64,000 bases of DNA from Acanthosoma haemorrhoidale (lineage: Eukaryota > Arthropoda > Insecta > Hemiptera > Acanthosomatidae): assembly GCA_930367205.1 (NCBI GenBank), contig OV884011.1, positions 137,181,437 through 137,245,436 on the forward strand, read 5' to 3'. Made by a program: the position numbers and the translations under genes. The notes below the pieces were generated by a model, which searched no databases, had not been told where the DNA came from, and was given only the letters and a program-made list of their open reading frames with translations. Shown in pieces: positions 12,401-23,800 of the stretch; position 1 is the stretch's first letter; each line of letters begins with the position of its first letter.

Positions 12401-15400
12401 TTATTTATGTTTTCAAAGTATATATTTTTTTGCTTTATTTCTGAAACACATCTATCCAGCAGAAACAAACCCTTTTAATCAAGAGCAGTTAACCTGTTAA
12501 AAATTATTTTCAATTCTAACATTGCAAATAAATTTACCTGTTCAGGTACAAAATGATCGCTGATATGTTTGATTGCCTGTTCACGAATATCTTCATTCGG
12601 ATGAACCAACTTGAGAAAGAGATCATTTCTGGAGGTATTGATGCCCAAGATGATTTTAACTGCAATTCCTGCTTTTGATTGCTCATCGGAGAGTGCTTCA
12701 GACACAACTGCATCAAAAACCTGAGGAAATGAGTATTCCAATCCTTTAATTACTTCACTAAACCATTTTACAGTTTCTTCTGAACTTTGTTCATTGAATT
12801 CTTCAAGTAAGATCCTAAAAAAAATAAATGTTTAAAATGCATGCTCCCTCATACACTAAATTATTTTCAAATTTGAATTAATAACTTTATTTAAACTAAA
12901 GATTCTTTTATCTTTTGGCATCATTCTCTAGAAAATGACTTTTCGTATCCGAGATTCATCTTATGGATTTTATTTTTATGTTCTTATTAAACTTATCTTC
13001 ACAATTTATGAATAACAAACTCGATAGCTTAATAAAAATAGATGAGCTTTTTTATTTTTATTTTATGAAGAGAAAAAGGCATTTCCATGAAAACAAATAG
13101 CTGAGTATGTTTTATTTTTGGAGTTTGATGTGTTGTGGAATTTAAGGAACATTGTAAAGCCAGGAAAATAAAATAATGGTAGCCACATTTATTGATTTTC
13201 TGACTGATTTTTTTGTTTTGCCAATCATTTTGGTCTGGTGACATACCTATTTTAATGAAACGTACCCATCGAATGCCAACAGACAATTGAACTCTGCTAA
13301 AGCAAGTCACACAACCTTATTTCAACAAACACCGCCTGGCCTGTGCTTGCACAGGACTTCCCGAGAAACGGTTTTTTCTAACAGTGCCCTTGCCATAAAG
13401 CCTACTTTACATTAATACATTAATTGAGGCAGTTCAATAACAAAACAGAACTTTAACGATGATGACTGATTTATATTTAATGGTGTTGCTAAAAAAAAAA
13501 ACATTTTCCTTGTCGGCCAATAAATTGAAGAAAAAAAAAATTCAATTAAAAGAAGCCTCCTGGAGTTACTAACAAATATAATAAGAATACCCCCACAGCT
13601 TAAATATTAATATTAACAATCGGACCTTGCTTTTGTTATCATTAAAAATCAACATTGAAAGGTACAACTATTACTTACTTAAATACTCGTTCTGCTGTTT
13701 CTGGTTTCTTTATAACATCTGCTAACAAATTCTGAACGAAAATCATATACATATCCTCACCATCCTGGATTCTTTTTAGGAATGTTGACAACAGTAAACA
13801 TAAAAATGGGCATATAATAATACCACTTTTGTTAAGAGTTGCAAGGCTTGAAATGAACCAAGGAGCTTCTGCTACTCTAGATGCTGCCTTTTCAGGGAAT
13901 TCACACCTACCTTCATTATTTTGACTGAGAAGCACGAGAGTCAAGGTTGTTTCCGAACGTAGTTTAGCATGTTCTACCTAAATATTCAACAAATACAAAT
14001 TTTTGGTTAAATGATGTTAGATTAATTTAAGGCATAGTAAATATTTGAAAGGAGATAAATAGTTACATAGATACACATTTTGTGAATGAATCTGTGACTA
14101 CCAATCATGCTGAAGATAGTTGAGGTGGGGCCCACCCAAATGTATTGGTCCTCAATGGAGGTGTTTTTGATTTTTCGGGAGGCAATGGATCTCAAGGGGC
14201 TAATCGAAAATAGCAAGTGAAAAATAAAATAATAAATTGCATAAAAGTAATACATTTCCTGTCAAAAACATTGCAACACCTATAAATCTCGAGACTTTTT
14301 AGTTTTGGAGCTTAACCCATGTTTTATTTTATTTATATTAATAGGATTAACTACTATGTAATAGGATTAGTAACATGAAAGACATTAGAGATTATTGTTA
14401 CTCATTATTTCTCAAGAAACAAAGGATTAAATGTTTTTCTTGATTTCATTTTCACCTTTCATTTTTTTTTTAACCTTTTGTTTGCCCCATGTATCAATTT
14501 CTCTCTTACCACTTTATTCTGTGTTTTATTTAGGTGATGAGTCATTTAAGCTGCAATGATTCAGTAAGAATAATTACTATTCACAAAGAAGGAAAATCTT
14601 TGAGTATCATCGTTAAATGGTTTTCATTACTCTACAGTTTCAAGGACAATAAAATGGTACAGAGAGACCAAGAGTCACCGATCCAATTGACGACCACTTT
14701 ATTAGGAATTCAACAGCTTTTGGACTTAAAAACTTGGTCGCTGGTATTCGGGGGATATCAATCTCATTCATCTGTTAAAAGAAGAGTGAGAGAGTCAAGC
14801 CTTAGCTCAACAAGACCTTTGAAAGGGGCCCTCCTTACTGCAGAACACTCGGACTTAAATAACCTTTACAGCTTAACAAGTTTAACATGGTTAATTGTTG
14901 TTAAGTAACAGGTTTCCTTTACTTAATTAACATTGACCTTTTTCTAAAGCTGTCGACTTTCCAACTGAGGTGTCAGTTCCTTTGTAACATTTACTTAATA
15001 CAAGTATAAATAAACTTTTTGTATCACATGTTAGATGACAAATTTTATATTAATTAAACTTTTATCTTAAAGTTAATTTTTTTTGTTATCTAACCACTCT
15101 TAAAAATCAAAATCTATCAGTAAGAATTGCTCTAAATGAGGATGGTGGAGGGTAGCTGGAAAGTGGGTGATGGGCCAAAAAAGGCTGAGAACCAATTCCA
15201 CAGTTGTTCATCTTTTTTTTTTGTATGGTTAACTTACTAAGATTTTTTAAGCTACAGTTCAGAGGCCAGTTAAGATTTAAAGTAATAACTCCTTTCCTCT
15301 TGTTATGGTAACACGAAAATAAAACATTTTTGAAGCCAACAATAAAAATCCTGTATTAACACCTGAGAATTCCAGTTTTGTTTTTTTTCCTTTGCCAATG

Positions 15401-18400
15401 TTTTAGCAATTTACTGTTTTTTCATATTTTTTAAAAAAGTAATTTTCATTATTATAGATTCACAAATAAAGTGAAGTATTTTTATCACAAATATAAAGTA
15501 GTTTATTCAAAATCATTTCGTAAAACCCTCAAGCATCTCCTGCTATTTGTATTCACTTTCTATGTTATTTATTTTCTTTGAATATATTTTAAAGATACGA
15601 TTTATTGATAACTAAATAAAAAATTTGGCTGCTCAATTTTTTAAAAAATCTTGGATCAACCAGTAAGTGCCTCTTTCCATCACTCGAAAATGTCTCATAA
15701 CATGTTTCAAAAAATATAAATTAGACTATGGAAGTACTAATTTTGTTTGCCACATCAAAAAGTTAGAAAAACAAAAACTTCTTAATACGTAGAGTTTTTT
15801 AAATATCTAGTCAAATTTCGACTCTATTAATGTACAAATATATATACCAGGAAAAGTATTTATAAAACAAAAAGGTACCTTGCTAATTTTGTTGAATAAT
15901 ACGGTCATTACTTTTGAGCTCAAGCAAGTTTTAGTTGCTAAGCGTGCAATTATCATAAATCCTGCTGCAGTGTAGTCAAGAATTGATGATGATAATGCTG
16001 CCAGCACAGAAGGTAGAATGTGAGTAATATGGAGTTCATTGATGGGATCGGTTGAGTGCAAGCCTCCGATAACTGTAGTACAATAAAATGCAAACAGTGT
16101 CCCTAAGCTTGATGATCGGCTACCATGAATCTGTAAGAACAAATACAGCATAATATCAACACTTAAATATTAGCAAAAGAAAAACTATAATGGGCCGGAG
16201 CTGGAACCATGGACCTCTTATCTCTGGCCAGGTGCTCTCCCATCTGAGCTAACCCTATCAAGGAACAGCCTTATCAAGATAAAATCTTTTAACTATATAC
16301 ACTCATAGTATTGAGGAAAAAGTCAAGCTTAAATTACGAGAAGTAGAAAATAAAAACAAAGGGAAACAAAATTTAAAAGTTTTCAAAGGAAGGCCTTTTT
16401 GACTATTTGACTATTGACCCTTGATCAGATGTCAGCGATTTAATACAAATTGGTCACACCATTGTCAACTCAAAAACACAGTCATATGACGACTGTGTTC
16501 ATGGGCTAAAGTTTAATATTTTGTTACTACAAGAGCTAAATTCATGATTAATTGTAAATAACTTATGTATCATCTGTCTTGAAAGAAATATTCAGTAGAG
16601 TAATAATGCTAAAATTTTATTTAACAAAATCATTGATTTCTTCTATAGTTACCCATACATATCAGTGTATAACTCTTTAGAAAAAAAAAAAAATTAGCTT
16701 GAAAATCTAATCTAATGATAAAAAAATAAATAAACATAATTTATACAGAGGTTTTAGCCGTCAGTTTTACTGAAACAAAAATATTTCATTGAACAAATTA
16801 ACCAACAACAGGCCTAAAACCAGAACATACGGTGTCGAAAAATACAAATTACATAATAGAAAAAATTATGGTAAACCTTATTAACAATTAATATAATTAT
16901 ATGATTACCTTAATGGCTTGGGTAGGCATATCACAAACAAATTTCAAGAATCCCATATCATTCGATGCTCTATTCAGAAGTGCTATTTTTGATAGTGGTA
17001 CACCCTTTTTCTTAACACTAAACAGCCAATGCCACTTTCCTGTATCTTGTTCTATTCGAATCAACTGTAGCATTCGAGAAAATAATACAGTCTCATGGTA
17101 AGGTAATATAAGAAACATTATGTCATCAGGATTGAATCTATTAATATGATATCTGCAAAACAGTAAGGTTTTATATAAATCAACTTCAATATTCAACTCA
17201 TAATATGGATTACCAAGAGTGTTTCATACCTGTTAATAAGCCACTCTAATGCTTTGTGAGCGGGCTTAAGTAGAAAATATGGACTCAATAGAGTCAAAAA
17301 AGTTTTTATAAGACCATTTAACTTTTCATTCGCCTCAGAGCTTTCTACAGAACGTTCGAAAAACTTAGATGAAACATCAAACAACGTATTTTCAAAAGCA
17401 CTGAAATTGGGATTGAATTTCTTCAACTCCTCAAGACCACTTAATCCTAAAAATAAATAAAAAATAATAAGGCTTAAGAAATGGGACATTTGTCAGACCA
17501 CATTTGTAAATCAATATATTAAAATATAAACATATCTTTATAGCCAGATTTTATGGAAACGTCTAATATGCTATGTCCACTGACTCAGTACGACGGTTTA
17601 ATATCTAACTCCCAAGCATTGCAAGAACACTGTGCCCTTTGAGAACCAGCTTTCCAAATGGAGATGCAAAGTAAGTGCTGAAAGTTCTCTTAAGTCACCT
17701 ACACTCTGTCATTCACATTATCTTCCAGTTTTCCTTTTTGACCAAACCATTTGTGCTAAAGCTTATTTAGACTTAGTAGGAAGTAGTTAGAATCATTAGT
17801 TAGTATTTTATTTGGGCCTGATGTGGGGGCCTCATGTGAGTAGTATAAACTAGACAAGCGACTCACATGTGGCCCTTCATCACGTAAAAACAAGATACTA
17901 ACAGACAATTCAAACTTCTTGTTAGACTCAAGGACAATTTCTTTAAAATTATAGCGAACAGGAGGGTGATCAACATGACATTTAGACATACAAGGTCCTA
18001 CAATATAGGAATCTGGGGACTTTCAAGCCCAGCATTCTTCACATCCGGTCCTTACAATCCAGAATCCTCTGCAGAATAGCTAATACTCTCTTCTATATAA
18101 ACAACTGCACCCTACATGCTGACCTCAACATCCCTTTCATTCAAGAACTCCAACTACCAGAACTTCCGTTTGGCCTTCCTGCCCATCCTAATCCATATGT
18201 TAATGCTCTACACCCCCATATCATCCCTGGTAACCCAGAGTGACGCTTAAGGCAGAGGTGGCCTTGTGCCCTCTTGCAAACCAACTATTATTTGATTTTA
18301 TAGTGAGCTCTGTAATGATTACTAAAATAACAAGTTAAGTGGTTTTGGCTAGTGAGCCTTTTCCTCTAAAGAAAAAGTAACACAATGGAATAAACTGAAG

Positions 18401-18941
18401 TTCCAAGCACTGCTTAAAATACCATGAATTAATTACGTGTAATCACTTTAGTAGATATTTAAAAGAAGAGAAAACTAGCTGATGCCAGTTGAGGATTGTA
18501 TCTGTATTGGAGGATAAATGAAAGAGTGTCTCCTAAAATTGTTGGATTGGAAAACACTTGTTGATTATGTATGGAAGGCATTTAACATGCAGACCTGCAA
18601 GGAGCAGAATAACTACGACTTTAAATAGTAAGCCTCGAGCTTGGAAATGGTATGGTAGTAATTTAGTTTTAATGAATAGTTTCCTATTATGCCTATTAGT
18701 TATGCAGTGGACCCTCAATATCAGACAAGCACCACCAACTTAGTCTACTCAGGGGGTTACATCTAAATAAACTAATATGTGTATGTATTTTCTTACCTAA
18801 GTCGTAGATGTGATCTCTATCAAATTTAGCAGCTTCTTTCGGATCAAAAAGAAAGGAATCTTTTTTCTTCCCCTGATTCAGTAGCTGAGTTTGCGGAGCT
18901 TGGAGCTTCTTGAGCTGAAGAGCTAGCGATGTTTTAGGCAT
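451..18941 (-). CDS. HEATR1: HEAT repeat-containing protein 1 (Utp10 homologue), 26 exons, C-terminal exon off the left edge
   Basis: This is a nucleolar U3 snoRNP/SSU processome scaffold needed for rRNA transcription and 18S processing. Exons in order of translation: 18941-18797, 17446-17230, 17152-16909, 16130-15879, 13977-13679, 12814-12538, 11831-11495, 9873-9635, 9555-9271, 9190-8874, 8787-8601, 7243-7001, 6771-6542, 6453-6313, 6125-5903, 5537-5409, 5324-5129, 5048-4902, 4122-3974, 3891-3715, 3433-3125, 2940-2759, 2679-2491, 2181-1810, 956-692, 609-451. All junctions are GT-AG, phases agree, and the sum is 5,910 nt (1,970 codons). The N-terminus (TSLALQLKKLQAPQ, LFDPKEAA) and blocks such as LSPYFLLKPAHKALEWLI and LPYHET match human HEATR1. 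The BP28CT region (FRPLYQKIFDW) lies near residue 1,800. Exon 26 (DSLWKRLNHQILMKTR) matches human sequence about 65 residues before the end, so one exon is missing. The ATG at 18941 fits homologues; upstream in-frame codons have no ATG. Confidence 0.95.
6238..6285 (+). repeat. short retroposon-like repeat, copy 1 (HEATR1 intron 14)
   Basis: A 35-base block at 6238-6272 is identical to 27821-27855 in an Arp2 intron, and both are followed by an A-rich run. A shared block ending in an A tail in two unrelated introns suggests the 3' end of a small retroposed family. No internal promoter boxes were seen beside it. Confidence 0.5.
7990..8350 (+). mobile_element. pogo/Tigger-type transposase remnant in HEATR1 intron 11
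   Basis: From 8026 the plus strand reads LIVDNCPSYPALSNQ, then QLQFLPLNVTGVLQPMDQG and IIRTLKAKF before a stop near 8176. This is the DDE core of pogo/Tigger (CENP-B-like) transposases: the catalytic D in VDNCP and the conserved LQPMDQG box. Later frames are broken by stops but keep resemblance to the family's downstream region. There is no N-terminal HTH part and I could not define ends. It is a dead fragment antisense to HEATR1. Confidence 0.8.
10640..10775 (-). repeat. tRNA-derived SINE fragment in HEATR1 intron 7
   Basis: On the minus strand there is an A-box-like TAACCAAGTAGG (10749-10738; 11 of 12 against TRGCNNAGYNGG), followed about 35 bases later by a B-box-like GGTTCAAATCC (10702-10692; one change from GGTTCGANTCC). 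Order and spacing are those of an RNA polymerase III internal promoter. It does not fold as a whole tRNA, so a SINE head is more likely than a tRNA gene. The 3' end was not resolved. Confidence 0.5.
11020..11201. repeat. 51-bp inverted repeat (foldback) with a B-box-like arm
   Basis: Left arm 11020-11070 and right arm 11151-11201 are reverse complements at about 47 of 51 positions, separated by an 80-base spacer that holds its own AT palindrome. The right arm contains GGGTTCAAATC, a polymerase III B-box-like sequence. Two tRNA-related SINE ends in opposite orientation would explain this; a foldback element is the alternative. Confidence 0.6.
14256..14910 (+). mobile_element. degenerate Tc1/mariner-type element in HEATR1 intron 4
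   Basis: An open frame at 14534-14908 begins MSHLSCNDSVRIITIHKEGK, the pattern of the N-terminal HTH of Tc1-like transposases, and ends with VKRRVRESSLSSTRPLKG then ALLTAEH, matching the family's RRLRE..L..RRP..GP.LTAEH junction. The part between is scrambled and the DDE domain is absent. A possible left terminus near 14256-14280 contains TTGCAACACC, typical of this group, but no right terminus was found. It is nonfunctional and antisense to HEATR1. Confidence 0.7.
16189..16262 (-). repeat. tRNA-like sequence (SINE head or tRNA pseudogene) in HEATR1 intron 3
   Basis: The minus strand reads GGTTAGCTCAGATGGGAGAG, with a D-stem GCTC/GAGC and a near-perfect A box, then GGTTCCAGCTCC as a degraded B box. 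The 3' end (CTCCGGCCC) does not pair with the 5' end (CTTGATAGG), so the acceptor stem is absent. It is therefore not an intact tRNA; a tRNA-derived SINE is the best reading. Confidence 0.5.
18040..18310 (+). mobile_element. Jockey-like LINE fragment (C-terminal ORF2) in HEATR1 intron 1
   Basis: The plus strand reads SRILCRIANTLFYINNCTLH, then ADLNIPFIQEL and, after more residues, AHPNPYVNAL before a stop. The order IANAPWYV.N..LH.DLNIP ... HPNP is the conserved C-terminal tail of Jockey-clade ORF2 proteins. The reverse transcriptase core is missing, so this is a 5'-truncated copy. Confidence 0.7.
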
Positions 18942-20864
18942 TTTCAAACAATAAAGCAATTAGATCCTAAAGTAATAATAGGATGTTATCCAAACTGAAG
19001 CACTGCAGGTTATAAACAGTAAGGACACACGTGCACTGACCGATGATCAACAGATGAGTAAGTGACGTTCAAGAACGAACAAATTTTCATTCACTCAGCA
19101 ACTGCCTAAATATCATCCGGATATTTAGTAATATAATATCTGAGAAAATTAAACAATGAATGCTAAATAAATTAAATAATTATAACTATCTACATCTAAC
19201 TATATTTAACTTGTATAAATACAACTATCATTTGTAGAATAATTATTTTCAATATTTCTTAACCGAAGGTTTTTTACACCTAATAAATGTTTAATATACA
19301 AAATGTAACTATAAATATAAGTACAAAATTTTTAATTTTTCAACACTTTGTACTGTACCAGAGTCGCAGGAGGGGATACTTAGAGCTAACATTGTATTGT
19401 AATGAGAAGCTAGCCAAACAAAATGGAACCTAATGGGGCTCATCCTCGGGTTACCTACAAAAGAGGAGGGCATGCACGCTGCTTTAGCTGGAATTGTGTT
19501 TATTACTTAAATTAATTGTCAAATTTAGGTAGGGTTTTTTTTTTTAAGAATGTTTTTACAGCCTAAAAATCAAGGTATCTGTTAATACAGTTTAATTATC
19601 AACCAGATATTCAGTGAAATCATGTAATTTTTAGATAAATAAAAAAATATTCTCAATATTGTCGTATAATAGACAGTTCAGAGATAATCCTAGTGAAATT
19701 GAGATGTGATTATGTGCTAACTTCTATATCTGATGATTATGGTATTAAAATGTGATCACCCATTTATTATTTATTCTAAAATATTTTCTAATTGAAAGGT
19801 TTTTTTATTTTAAGCTAAGGGATGGCTCGACTACTATCATATCATTTTTGTCTCACACTTTCATTATTATATTTTTCCCAGTAATCAATTAGGAACACAG
19901 AAAGAGAGTATATTGAAAATTAATTTTCTTTGAGCCTAAAAATAAATTGATGCTTTCTATCTTTTAATTTTCAAAACTCTAAAAGGTTCTAATTTCCTTA
20001 TTTACTTTATTCAAGTTTCATTGAGTTCAATCATTTAGTCCTTAGTCTAAACCCTAACTACTGATAGGAATTAAAATTTTTTTTTTTTTTATGAAGACAT
20101 GGCCATTCCTTATTATCTCCTGCTGGGTGTTAGGTAGGGAATAAACTTTTCTTAATCGGTCATGTGCCAAGTAATCGCTGAGAAAGTGTTGAGTCACTAA
20201 CACCATATAGCTTTAGGGCGCAGTTGCCTCAATTTTTCAAACACGATTGTTTAAAGTTGATTAGCAACAATGTTCGATGGGCCCTACCTCTTTATGCGGT
20301 GTACCTACGACACAGATTTGGGTAACCATAACCATACCCGTTACTGCCTCTATGAGTGCGGTTAGTAACAGGCAAGGCAGGACTGTTGAGAATTAAAAAA
20401 AGCTATAGCTTAAATGTAATATATTACATTTGATGAGTTTCAATTAAATTTGGAAAAAAAAATTAAAAAAGTCAGTGCATTTAGTAACAGACAGTAAAGG
20501 GGGCACACAAATAAAACCAGCTCATCAAATTCTCAACACTGATGAAAACTAAACAGCATCAAAAATCACATAGATGAATATAATATTTTTTTTTTAACAT
20601 GACGTTGTTAATAATCACATCAAATACTTTAGAAATTATTGACATTTGGGAAAAAACAGTTTTTTTTTTTCCTTCTGTTAAAAAGGGCATCTTATTTACT
20701 TTTGACATTTTACATTTGTTTGTAGAAGTGAAACGTGACCCGTTTGTTCGCGAGCGACCCATCACTGGAGTATCCTACGATTGATAGTACCTGAGTGGAG
20801 GTCTCCATGGGGTGGGGTTATTTTGTTTATAACCGGTAATTGTTATTAGTGAATATATACAAAA
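18942..20864. promoter_or_regulatory. divergent intergenic region between HEATR1 and Arp2
   Basis: The two start codons face away from each other about 1.92 kb apart, so both promoters must lie here or in unannotated upstream exons. No Arp2 or HEATR1 5' UTR intron could be identified. The GC-richer stretches at about 20,100-20,390 and 20,730-20,820 are unassigned. No open frame here looks genuine. Confidence 0.5.
19028..19033. promoter_or_regulatory. CACGTG E-box upstream of HEATR1
   Basis: A perfect CACGTG lies 87-92 bases upstream of the HEATR1 start codon, in a region that otherwise looks like proximal promoter; a TGACGT CRE-like core follows at about 19,063. In Drosophila, CACGTG near start sites is enriched in nucleolar and ribosome-biogenesis genes bound by Myc/Max. 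A role here is inference. Confidence 0.35.
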
Positions 20865-23800
20865 ATGGATAGTGAGGGGAAGAAAGTTATTGTCTGTGAC
20901 AATGGCACAGGGGTATGTCTAGTATTCTACATACATTTTTAATTTCCTTAAAGTATGAACGGTTTGTGACTCATACCTTGTCATAACCTCTTCCTTTTAT
21001 CTTGTTTGAATTTTTTATATTAGGTATTTTATATGCAAATATTTTTTTAAATTATCAATTTGATTTTAGTTTGTGAAGTGTGGGTATGCTGGATCAAACT
21101 TTCCAGAACACATATTTCCTTCAATGGTTGGAAGACCTATTATTAGAGCTGTCAACAAAATTGGAGATATTGAAGTTAAGGTAAGTTTCTGTCGATTTTT
21201 CATTGCATTTGTTTTAATCTGTGTAAAGATTTCCTATTAGAGTAGATTAAATTGCTCAAAGCTTTTATTATAAGTTCACTGTACATGTTAGTTATCACTT
21301 TTTTTCAAAATCGAAACTGTTGTAGCGCAGTGTTGCTCATGCGATACAGTTTATTATGTTTGTGTATTGAATTCATATTATTGTTTTAATGTCAACTTTA
21401 TTCTTTCCTCACATTTTTTATGTAAATACTTCTTGATTTTTTATCAAGTCTGTATTGGATGTATTTTTCAAATCTCATTGTTTCGTATATTGTGCTTATT
21501 AAGGTAAATTCATAAGTTATTTTAAATGAAGCTATTTATACGATTGTGTAAATGTTAAAAAATCATCAAGTAGAACATTCTCAGTATTTCTCCTAAAATT
21601 AATTTTATGTTATATGATATGTTAATTGTATATGTCATAAATGATTGTAATCCATCATCTTTTCAAATGACTCATTTACTCCAATTTCTAACACTTTATT
21701 AAGTGCCTAGTCATTTGATCATTACTCTAGTGTCTAGAGGGCACTAAGTCAAAAATGAAATATAATAAAATAAAGATTAGATAATTGATAAGCCAACACT
21801 ATCCTGTTGTAACCTGAAATATAGTTTTAGAACATTTTTGAAGAGCTTGCTGACATTTTTTCAGCATTTCATGGTGTGGAACGTTAAATTTTTGTAATGT
21901 ACCTGGGATTTCAATGAGTTGTTAGCCTTGGCATGCTGAAGCTCTTGAGTTTTTTTATTTAAGATACCCAGTTTTTGTCCACAGTTTTTTTTTTTTTTTA
22001 GAATAATAAGCATATAAATCATTATAAAAACATTTGTGTTGTGAAGTCATTTTGATGCTGAAATAAAATTTCAAACAAACTAGCAGTAAACAGGCGAAAA
22101 GATAAAATATAAGGATTACAGTTGTGTTTTTATCTTGTTTGATTAAATGAATAAACAGGGGCTAAAGTTTAATTAAATTACTAGGTGTTTGATTAGGTGT
22201 CTAGGGATTTGAGTTCAAATCATTGAATTTTTGCTGTGTGACTAATTTTAGCAAATGACGGATTGGACTATCTGCCCGCGATATATATATATGTCTCATA
22301 AATTGCTTAATCATAGTCCATTTGAACAATTGTCAAGTAGTAAGTTATTTAACAGTTGGTTATTATTAGTATTACAAAGGGATGTGGTAAAGCCAATGGC
22401 CAATACGACCCAGACTCAAGTGTTTCTATTATGACCCTGCAAGGCCCTGTTGTGATTCTCGATGCTTAGTTCCTTTAATAAAGATCTTTTATTTATTTCA
22501 TAAGGCTTTATGCACACCTTTTCCTAGAAATGTCAGTTTTTTTACAAGACAGCTTCATATGCATAAAAAGTGTTTCTTATAGGAAGATTTTTTAATAAAC
22601 GGGGGGTATTCATTGTTTTCAGTAAGTCCCATTTTTGATAAGTGGTATCTCATGGGTAGTAACCTGTTAAGAGATGAGTCACCCTTATCAGATCACTTGC
22701 AAATGCTGAAGCAACTGAAAAAGCTCCCTTTTTCTTTGGAGAGGAAATGAACATTTTTGAGTTTTTTATTCTTGTCTTAAACTTCCAGTAGATAATGTGT
22801 TGGTTTAGTTCCCAGGCCTAAACAATCTATATTAATAATTAACAGCCAAAGAAAAGGTAACTGACTAGATCAGGACTTGAACTCGGGACCTCTCGTAATT
22901 TTTTCTTAGGCTGTTAATCCTTATCATTTATAAATAATAATGGGACCAATACCACAATAAAAATTTCTCTCTTAACATTATGTTTAGGATCACTGTGAAA
23001 ATCACAGGTCCCATAAACATTAGATTCTGCTCTCTCAAGAGCCAAAATTCTCATATCCTTAGAGGAGAAAAAATGAGGTTTGTGGGTCTCCAGGGTAATG
23101 TGACTCAAAGATTATCTATATTATCTTGGCATCAAAATCCTGTTTCTCTAACAGTGATTTCTATGGTTAATCCTTCAGCTTATAAAAGTAAGTGGTTTGG
23201 ATTTTTTACAGTTGTATCTATCTGTCCATATTAGTAGCCTATTATCAAATACTGGGTTAAGATTGGCCATGACTGACACATCATACAATATTTATTTTAA
23301 AATGTTTTATCAAAACTTAGTTATATTTTTTGCAAGTATATATTTTCTCTGTCTCCATAGGATAAACAATTTTTGTAAATAATTTTGCCGTCTAGATAGC
23401 TATATATTAATTATGGAAACAGGTTTGATTCCTGGGTAAGATTTTTCGGAGGGGTTTGGGTCTGTTTGTGGTTCACTTGGCTTTTGAAAGATGTTGAGCA
23501 GCTACTGAAATAAATAATTAGCAAATCCATGCTAAAATACTGAAATAAAAGTTGAGGTGACAGCTTACTATTGACCTTACTTGTATCTTAATACCTACCA
23601 ACTGTGGTAGCAACCTAAGTCGGTCATATCTCTCCATTTTTACATTAATTTAATTTTAATTGTTTGTAAAAAACAATTACGAAACTGATTATTTTAAGGA
23701 AACTCGCACTATCAGCACTTACTAACATACTATTGGAAGCACTTTGAAATAGTAGTTATAACTTGTGTTCCCGCTTAAGTTTTAAGTATCAAGGTGTAAA

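Noticed and set aside
13029..13310. 93-codon minus-strand frame as a piggyBac-like fragment or HEATR1 exon
   Set aside because: HEATR1 exons 5 and 6 join in phase without it and no transposase motif was convincing.
16189..16262. Functional tRNA gene
   Set aside because: The D arm is good, but the acceptor stem does not pair and the T arm is degraded.
15880..18796. Possible missing HEATR1 exons in the long 5' introns
   Set aside because: Phases of exons 1-5 join perfectly and the protein aligns with human HEATR1 without a gap there.
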